The translations under genes were made by a program, and so were the position numbers. The notes under the pieces are model-generated. The model made no database searches. It worked only from the letters and a program-made list of their open reading frames with translations, and was not told the DNA's origin. A stretch of DNA of 11,489 nucleotides from Acidobacteriota bacterium (GTDB taxonomy: Bacteria; Acidobacteriota; Terriglobia; Terriglobales; Acidobacteriaceae): NCBI GenBank assembly GCA_003225595.1, contig QIAR01000170.1, positions 1 through 11,489 on the forward strand. Direction: 5' to 3'. Shown piece after piece: positions 7,482-11,489 of the stretch; the first letter of the stretch is position 1, and the number at the start of each line of letters is the position of its first letter.

Positions 7482-8405
7482 TTAGTGTTGGTGCTCCTCT
7501 TCGCTCACCGGGATAACGCAACCGTGCGCTATCTCACATTCCGCATGTTCGAACTGAATGGTGGTGTGGTCGATACGGAACTCGCGATGGAGACACTCTT
7601 TGACATCGCGCAGGATGCGCTCACTGGCTGAGGGCGGGATGTCCGCGATCGAAACGTGGCACGAGAGTGCGTGCGTTTCCGAGCCGATGCTCCACACGTG
7701 GAGATCGTGCACGTCGTTCACACCATCGATTCCGCGAATTGCGGTTCCGATGTGATCCAGACTCATTCCGCGTGGCGTACCTTCGAGCAAGATATTCAAC
7801 GTCTCACGCACAATGCCAAAACAAGACCAGAGGATGAGGGCACCGATGCCGAAAGACAGCGCCGAATCGATCCAGTACTGGCCGGTCACCAAAATTACCC
7901 AGCCACCGACGATAACCGCTGCAGTTGAGAGCGTATCTCCAATTTCGTGCAGGAAGGCGCTGCGGATATTGACGTCTCGGCTGGAGCGGTACAGCAAAAG
8001 CGCAATCACACCATTCATCACTACGCCGGCGGCGGCGACGCCGATCATTACGCCAGCACGTACGTGCTCGGGATTCTGAATCCGGCGGAAGGCTTCGTAA
8101 AAGACGATGAATGAGACTGCGACCAATGAAACCGCGTTAATCAACGCCGCAAGTACGCCGGCGCGGTGATAGCCATAAGTCTTTGTGGCACTGGGCGGGC
8201 GGTTTTGTAAGTAAACCGCAGTGAGAGATAGCACGAGTGCGAGCAAATCCGTCAGGTTGTGTCCGGCTTCGGAAAGCAGCGCCAGCGAGTGCGCGCGGAT
8301 TCCGCTGACAACCAGCAGCACAATGTAAGCGACCGTGACGAACAGCGAAACCTTCAGCACACGAGAGGGACCGCCACTTTCGCCATTGCCGAGATGCACG
8401 TGCAT
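7482..8405 (-). CDS. Cation diffusion facilitator (CDF) family metal exporter, CzcD/ZitB-like
   Basis: CDF transporters export Zn2+, Co2+ or related divalent cations from the cytoplasm across the inner membrane in exchange for protons. The 307-aa protein has the normal length and six predicted membrane spans from about residue 15 to 205. The metal site is seen as HNLTD in TM2 (His49 and Asp53) and HEIGD in TM5 (His153 and Asp157); the HxxxD/HxxxD pairing is typical of zinc-transporting members. A cytoplasmic regulatory domain follows (210-290) with VHDLHVWSIGSETHALSCHV, containing the usual metal-binding histidines. The tail is rich in His, Cys and Glu (HAECEIAHGC, EEEHQH), probably metal-binding. 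The ATG at 8405 lacks a Shine-Dalgarno and lies immediately downstream of a candidate promoter, suggesting a leaderless mRNA. It converges on the ligase gene; metal specificity cannot be settled from sequence. Confidence 0.95.
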   Translation of the reverse strand: MHVHLGNGESGGPSRVLKVSLFVTVAYIVLLVVSGIRAHSLALLSEAGHNLTDLLALVLSLTAVYLQNRPPSATKTYGYHRAGVLAALINAVSLVAVSFIVFYEAFRRIQNPEHVRAGVMIGVAAAGVVMNGVIALLLYRSSRDVNIRSAFLHEIGDTLSTAAVIVGGWVILVTGQYWIDSALSFGIGALILWSCFGIVRETLNILLEGTPRGMSLDHIGTAIRGIDGVNDVHDLHVWSIGSETHALSCHVSIADIPPSASERILRDVKECLHREFRIDHTTIQFEHAECEIAHGCVIPVSEEEHQH

Positions 8406-8411
8406 TGTTCA

Positions 8412-8440
8412 AGTTTAAGGTTGTTGAGAGCGGGCTTCAA
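8412..8440 (-). promoter_or_regulatory. Candidate promoter giving a leaderless CDF transcript
   Basis: Minus-strand TTGAAG (8440-8435) and TAAACT (8417-8412) are 17 bp apart, and only 6 nt (TGAACA) separate the -10 from the ATG at 8405. Transcription would therefore start at or next to the A of the start codon. The -10 is identical to the candidate for the TonB receptor gene, with the same spacing. Pattern-based only. Confidence 0.4.
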
Positions 8441-8497
8441 GGTGCGGATGTGAATTTGACACGCTAATGAATCCCCCTAATCGGAACATAAGTCTTT

Positions 8498-8531
8498 GGC
8501 CGGGCTTGGGATTGGAACCGCGACACCTGTC
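8498..8531 (-). other. tRNA-like 3'-end fragment (possible decayed tRNA or attachment-site remnant)
   Basis: Read on the minus strand, this stretch ends with GCGGTTCCAATCCC followed after a few bases by GCCCGGCCA. That recalls a T-arm (consensus GGTTCGAATCC, one mismatch in the loop) followed by an acceptor strand ending in CCA. The T-stem does not pair properly (CGCGG against CCCAA), and no anticodon or D arm can be built from the adjacent sequence. It is not a functional tRNA and the resemblance may be chance. Confidence 0.2.
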
Positions 8532-8550
8532 GCCATCTGGTTCCTGCCAA
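8512..8550. repeat. Nested dyad: GGAACC/GGTTCC enclosing GCGACA/TGTCGC
   Basis: GCGACA (8520-8525) and TGTCGC (8528-8533) form a perfect 6-bp dyad around CC. It is enclosed by a second perfect 6-bp dyad, GGAACC (8514-8519) with GGTTCC (8539-8544). An outer TTGG/CCAA pair (8512-8515 and 8547-8550, sharing GG with the previous arm) is also possible. The structure could be an operator in DNA or a hairpin with one asymmetric bulge in RNA. It lies between the divergent CDF and FAD-oxidoreductase genes. Confidence 0.65.
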
Positions 8551-8552
8551 CG

Positions 8553-8579
8553 GGTAGTGTCTGAAGATCAGACACTACC
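8553..8579. repeat. Perfect 12-bp inverted repeat with 3-bp centre
   Basis: GGTAGTGTCTGA (8553-8564) and TCAGACACTACC (8568-8579) are exact reverse complements separated by AGA. No T-run follows on either strand and the site is upstream of both flanking genes, so it is not a normal intrinsic terminator. It resembles either a regulator operator or the two terminal inverted repeats of a fully collapsed small mobile element. Confidence 0.9.
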
Positions 8580-8677
8580 TGCCGACGCAAGGCGAATCGT
8601 CTGCACAAGCTTTCGCACTACAATGCTCGGTCCATTCTTGCCAGAGCATTCTCGGCAGACAGCGGGCGGAGTTCCCT

Positions 8678-9835
8678 ATGCAAACAGCGGATATCGTCAT
8701 AATCGGCGGAGGCATCATCGGGTCCAGCATTGCATACCATCTGACCGCTGCTGGCTGCAAAAGCGTTCTCGTCATCGAGCGGGAAACGGCACAAGGCAAG
8801 GGATCCACCGGCAAGAGTATGGGCGGGGTGCGTGCGCAGTTCTCGACACCAGTGAACATCCAGATGTCGCTCTACTCGATTCCCTTTTACGCCAGCTTCG
8901 AGGATCGCATAGGGCATCCTTCCGGTTACCGGCCGCAGGGCTACTTGTTTTGTGCGACCAGCGGCAGGCACATGGCGCATTTGAGCGCGAATTACACAAA
9001 GCAGGTAGCGATGGGATTGAAGGAAGTCCGGCTACCCACGGCGGATGAGATCCGGAACATGTTCCCACAGTTACGATCCGACGACATCGTGGGCGGCAGT
9101 TTCTGCTCGACGGATGGATTCGTCGATCCCTACAGCGCAATGATCGGATTCATGACGTGGGCGGCTGATCATGGCGCGAAAGTTTGGAAGAACACACTGG
9201 TGACAGGCATTCAGCAGGATGAACGAGGGATCGCCGGATTGGAGACGAGCAAGGGAGCGGTTGCCACACGCATCGTAGTCAACTGCGCGGGACCGTGGGC
9301 TCCGCAAGTGGCGAAGATGGCTGGAATAGACCTGCCGGTTGAACCGCTCCGCCGGATGCTGGTTCCGACTGAGCCCTTCGATCAATTCCCGCATAGCGCA
9401 CCGATGATCATCGATATGTCCACCGGATTCCACTTCCGGCCGGAGAGCCTGGGATTTCTATTGGCGTGGAATGATCCGGAGGAAACGACGGGGTACAAGA
9501 CAGATTTCGATCCTGCATTCATCGAAAAAATATTGACGCGGGCAGCGGATCGCGTGCCGGTCTTTGAGAATCTCGCAGTGAATCCCAAGCGGGCATGGGC
9601 CGGTTTGTATGAGATGACGCCGGACCATCATCCAATTTTGGGACCGGCGCCTGGCGTGCCGGGTTTTTTCCTGGCCAACGGTTTCAGCGGTCACGGCGTG
9701 ATGCACGCGCCGGCGACAGGAAAGATTTTGTCGGATTTGATCCTGACTGGGAAATGCGATCTGGTGGATGCGTCGTTGCTGGGACTCTCGCGCTTTACGG
9801 AAGGACGGATGATCGAAGAGACGGCGGTACTGTAG
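8678..9835 (+). CDS. FAD-dependent oxidoreductase, sarcosine oxidase beta / D-amino-acid oxidase (DAO) family
   Basis: Members oxidise the C-N bond of secondary amines or amino acids such as sarcosine, proline, glycine or D-amino acids through FAD. The 385-aa protein opens with an FAD-binding Rossmann fold, GGGIIG at 10-15 and Glu34 closing the second strand. It continues with STGKSMGGVRAQF (43-55), the second FAD contact NCAGPWA (202-208), and the C-terminal block GLYEMTPDHHPILG (309-322) and GFSGHGVMHAPATGK (335-349). These match SoxB-like single-subunit enzymes. No alpha, gamma or delta subunits of a heterotetrameric sarcosine oxidase and no partner dehydrogenase are adjacent, so the physiological substrate is open. 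The ATG at 8678 is supported by GGAG 6 nt upstream. A TACAAT box at 8619-8624 could be its -10, but no good -35 accompanies it. It converges on ogt with a 44-bp gap. Confidence 0.93.
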   Translation: MQTADIVIIGGGIIGSSIAYHLTAAGCKSVLVIERETAQGKGSTGKSMGGVRAQFSTPVNIQMSLYSIPFYASFEDRIGHPSGYRPQGYLFCATSGRHMAHLSANYTKQVAMGLKEVRLPTADEIRNMFPQLRSDDIVGGSFCSTDGFVDPYSAMIGFMTWAADHGAKVWKNTLVTGIQQDERGIAGLETSKGAVATRIVVNCAGPWAPQVAKMAGIDLPVEPLRRMLVPTEPFDQFPHSAPMIIDMSTGFHFRPESLGFLLAWNDPEETTGYKTDFDPAFIEKILTRAADRVPVFENLAVNPKRAWAGLYEMTPDHHPILGPAPGVPGFFLANGFSGHGVMHAPATGKILSDLILTGKCDLVDASLLGLSRFTEGRMIEETAVL

Positions 9836-9879
9836 GCAGTAAAGAGCAGCACTAGCCCGGAACAAAATCCCACGAAACT

Positions 9880-10398
9880 TCAAGGGGTGCTTCGAATGGG
9901 TTGTGCGCCCTCCAATGTCAGGAGCTTGCTTTTCACATCGAGCCCGCCGCCATAGCCGCAGAGCGTGCCATCCGACGCAATCACCCGATGACAGGGGACG
10001 ACGATCGCGGTGGGATTTCGGTTGTTCGCCATGCCCACCGCCCGGTAGGCATGCGGACGGCCTATGGAACGGGCGATGTCCGCATAGGTGCGAGTTTCGC
10101 CGTATGGAATATCCAGCAGGGCTCGCCAGCACTGGATCTGAAAAGGTGTGCCGCGAAGGTCCAGCGCAAACGTGAAATCCCGCCGCCTTCCAGCAAAATA
10201 TTGGTTCAGCTCATCCACATAGTCCCGGGTGGCGTCGTTGGATTCCTGCCAGGAGACGCTCTTATTCATCTTCGGCGGAAATTGACCACGATCGAATTCA
10301 AGGGCTACCAGTCCCTTTGCCGAAACTCCGAGGACGAGCGCTCCGACGGGAGATTGGATGCGGGAATAATAGAGCGTTTCCATATAACTTCGGAGCAT
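9880..10398 (-). CDS. ogt: Methylated-DNA--[protein]-cysteine S-methyltransferase
   Basis: The protein removes alkyl groups from O6 of guanine in DNA by transferring them irreversibly to its own cysteine. With the ATG at 10398 it has 172 aa. An N-terminal ribonuclease-H-like domain (ETLYYSRIQSPVGALVLGVS) is followed by the DNA-binding/active-site domain: GTPFQIQCWRALLDIPYGETRTYADIA, RAVG carrying the arginine finger (about Arg119), and IVVPCHRV with nucleophile Cys136, then GTLCGYGGGLDVKSKLLTLEG. The start is chosen because GGAG lies 5 nt upstream. An in-frame ATG at 10383 is a second option, and the frame is open to an ATG at 10449 that adds an unlikely hydrophobic leader. There is no Ada-type N-terminal regulatory domain. 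It stands alone, convergent with the FAD oxidoreductase and divergent from the CBS gene. Confidence 0.95.
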   Translation of the reverse strand: MLRSYMETLYYSRIQSPVGALVLGVSAKGLVALEFDRGQFPPKMNKSVSWQESNDATRDYVDELNQYFAGRRRDFTFALDLRGTPFQIQCWRALLDIPYGETRTYADIARSIGRPHAYRAVGMANNRNPTAIVVPCHRVIASDGTLCGYGGGLDVKSKLLTLEGAQPIRSTP

Positions 10399-10541
10399 GA
10401 GAGCTCCGTAAAAGGAAGAGAATACCACGCGCAAAAACCATCCCAGCATGAATGCTCAATCGCGCGACGACGTCCGCGGGCAATTCGGGCATCCGCCCCC
10501 CCCGACGGATCCGACATGCCGGTTATTTGTGACTATCCCCC

Positions 10542-10569
10542 TTGACAGCCGCCCCGGGCGAGGGATAAT
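10542..10569 (+). promoter_or_regulatory. Strong sigma70-type promoter for the CBS-domain gene
   Basis: TTGACA (10542-10547, perfect -35) and GATAAT (10564-10569, 5 of 6 for -10) are separated by 16 bp. The predicted start near 10576 leaves a leader of about 58 nt before the ATG at 10634. This is the closest to consensus of any promoter in the window. The rest of the 10399-10541 gap holds an 8-nt C run (10496-10503) and a small dyad AGCAT/ATGCT near 10445, with no other recognisable element. Confidence 0.65.
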
Positions 10570-10633
10570 GCCCCAATCCTGTTTGGTTCGTGTCGGGCCG
10601 GGCCAAGCAGCAGATGTGCAGAGGAGGCATTCC

Positions 10634-11071
10634 ATGAGTGTTCTCGAACTTTGTGATCCAGAAGTGGCAAAGGTTTCGCTTGAAGCCAGCGCGGCGGATG
10701 CGATTCGCATGATGCTGGACCGGCACGTCGGCGCAGTGGGAGTTATTGACAGTGCTGGCCGCGTCGCCGGCATCTTCACCGAGCGCGACGTACTTCGCAA
10801 GCTTGCACTGGGCCGACATGATCCGGAATCTACACCAGTGCGAGACGTGATGACCACGCCGGTTGAAATGGCCACATTGGCCACAGGTCCAGGGGCGGCG
10901 CTGACAACCATGATCGACCGGCACTTCCGTCATCTGCCGGTAGTCGATAGCAACGGCAAACTGCTTGGAATGCTTTCCATACGAAACCTGCTCCAGTTCC
11001 GCATCGACGACCTGAGTCAGCAACTGGACTCTCTTGAGCAGTACGTCAGCAACGACGGCCCCGGAGGATAA
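10634..11071 (+). CDS. Tandem CBS-domain protein
   Basis: The 145-aa product consists of little more than two CBS motifs, residues about 5-58 (ADAIRMMLDRHVGAVGVID, GRVAGIFTERDVLRKL) and 70-122 (VRDVMTTPVEMATLA, HFRHLPVVDSNGKLLGMLSIRNLL). A short polar helix follows (DDLSQQLDSLEQYV, 126-138) that could form a coiled coil. CBS pairs bind adenosine nucleotides or related ligands and usually act as energy or redox sensors; in stand-alone proteins the partner is generally unknown. The ATG at 10634 is fixed by a perfect AGGAGG at 10622-10627 with 6-nt spacing. The frame is open further upstream, but that part runs through the promoter and encodes nothing domain-like. The consensus-like promoter and Shine-Dalgarno suggest high expression. 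The next gene, 132 bp on, is DoxX-like on the same strand. Confidence 0.93.
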   Translation: MSVLELCDPEVAKVSLEASAADAIRMMLDRHVGAVGVIDSAGRVAGIFTERDVLRKLALGRHDPESTPVRDVMTTPVEMATLATGPGAALTTMIDRHFRHLPVVDSNGKLLGMLSIRNLLQFRIDDLSQQLDSLEQYVSNDGPGG

Positions 11072-11112
11072 ACGCCATATGTGTGCGAACAGGGGGCAAA
11101 GATCGCCTCGGC

Positions 11113-11141
11113 TTGGTTGCTGGCTGTCGTATAGGAATAAG
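11113..11141 (+). promoter_or_regulatory. Candidate promoter for the DoxX-like gene
   Basis: TTGGTT (11113-11118) and AATAAG (11136-11141) are 17 bp apart in the 132-bp gap after the CBS gene. The transcript would start near 11148. The match is modest and read-through from the CBS gene is equally possible. Confidence 0.25.
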
Positions 11142-11203
11142 ATTAGACGGTCCGCCGAGCAGGACGCCAATTCCGGGCGGCGGTACACAAGGTACGAGAA
11201 CGG

Positions 11204-11489
11204 ATGCCAAAATATCATGGCCTTCTCCCCAGGACCATCGCCGTGGTGCGCATGGCGACTGCGATCTTTTTCCTTCTCTTCGGCCAATATAAAATTTTCG
11301 GTTCCGCTTTTGCTCACGGCGGGTTTCAACAATACCTCGAAGGATTCGTGCAGAACAGTTCTGTGAGTTTCTTCCGGCCTTTTCTTGCCAACCTAGTTCA
11401 GCCGCACCCAGTGTTTTTCGCATATGTGGTCGGAACCCTGGAGTTGTTCATCGGAGTCTGCCTCCTGCTCGGGCTTTGGGTGCGCCCGG
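11204..11489 (+). CDS. DoxX-like membrane protein, N-terminal part (cut by window end)
   Basis: From the ATG at 11204 the frame is open to the window edge (95 codons). The first hydrophobic segment is at about 12-27 (IAVVRMATAIFFLLFG), followed by QYKIFG and an amphipathic periplasmic-like stretch, then a second segment at about 68-91 (FFAYVVGTLELFIGVCLLLG) with the ELxxGxxLLLG pattern of DoxX-family proteins. DoxX proteins are small four-helix membrane proteins linked in some species to quinone, thiosulfate or oxidative-stress chemistry, but most lack a known activity. Stops at 11132, 11138 and 11144 close the frame upstream, so 11204 is the first ATG; GAG 5 nt upstream is a weak RBS. The assignment rests on hydrophobic pattern and the GLELF/LLLG motif only. 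Confidence 0.75.
   Translation, partial: MPKYHGLLPRTIAVVRMATAIFFLLFGQYKIFGSAFAHGGFQQYLEGFVQNSSVSFFRPFLANLVQPHPVFFAYVVGTLELFIGVCLLLGLWVRP

Noticed and set aside
8456..8461. Perfect TTGACA as a -35 box on the plus strand
   Set aside because: No acceptable -10 occurs 15-19 bp downstream (AATCGG at 17 bp), so no promoter is called.
8495..8580. Complete tRNA gene on the minus strand
   Set aside because: Only a T-arm-like motif is seen; the T-stem is mispaired and no anticodon arm or D-arm can be drawn.
10399..10449. Upstream ATG start (10449) for ogt giving a hydrophobic leader
   Set aside because: Ogt is cytoplasmic and the ATG at 10398 has a GGAG Shine-Dalgarno at proper spacing.
10448..10633. 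Longer start for the CBS protein at 10448
   Set aside because: The added residues cross the -35/-10 promoter and show no domain; AGGAGG 6 nt before 10634 fixes the start there.
10523..11332. Minus-strand open frame of 269 codons
   Set aside because: It runs antisense through the CBS gene, its promoter and the DoxX-like gene, and its product looks like shadow translation with no domain.
1..11489. A new defence, secretion or biosynthetic system
   Set aside because: The ten genes belong to common families on alternating strands with no operon of unknown genes; the window contains no cluster that would support such a claim.

Overview
The window reads as chromosomal DNA of a fairly GC-rich, Gram-negative bacterium. 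The best guess is an Acidobacteriota (Koribacter/Terriglobia-like) genome. The reasons are a TonB-dependent receptor with an N-terminal carboxypeptidase-regulatory-like domain, an archaeal-type ATP-dependent DNA ligase carried as an ordinary chromosomal gene, and the overall style of the proteins. That assignment is an inference from protein character and memory of the group, not from a search. Ten protein genes are supported, eight complete and two cut by the window ends. No rRNA, intact tRNA, CRISPR array, transposase or integrase is visible.

Left part, minus strand (1-5503): a TonB-dependent outer-membrane receptor runs off the left edge, missing only a short C-terminus. Upstream of it lies a translation-termination block in the order DUF1385 membrane protein, prfA (release factor RF1), prmC (the methyltransferase that modifies the GGQ glutamine of release factors). 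The 176-bp gap between the DUF1385 gene and prfA holds the most regular non-coding structure in the window: five tandem 7-bp repeats abutting the prfA start codon, and an oppositely oriented array of the same heptad about 100 bp upstream.

Middle part (5644-8405): an ATP-dependent DNA ligase on the plus strand, transcribed away from the DUF1385 gene, converges on a cation diffusion facilitator metal exporter on the minus strand. A short gap with a hairpin and a duplicated 11-mer separates them.

Right part (8406-11489): a 272-bp divergent intergenic region holds two adjacent dyad structures and a tRNA-like fragment. It is followed by a plus-strand FAD-dependent amine/amino-acid oxidoreductase (sarcosine-oxidase-beta/DAO family), a convergent minus-strand ogt (O6-alkylguanine-DNA alkyltransferase), a plus-strand two-CBS-domain protein with a near-consensus promoter and Shine-Dalgarno, and the first 95 codons of a DoxX-like membrane protein.

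Functionally the window is mostly housekeeping: nutrient uptake, translation termination, DNA joining and repair, metal export, amine oxidation. I find no convincing new multi-gene system. The points worth a second look are the heptad arrays bracketing the prfA leader, the structured region at 8512-8579, and the unexplained membrane protein encoded next to RF1/PrmC.
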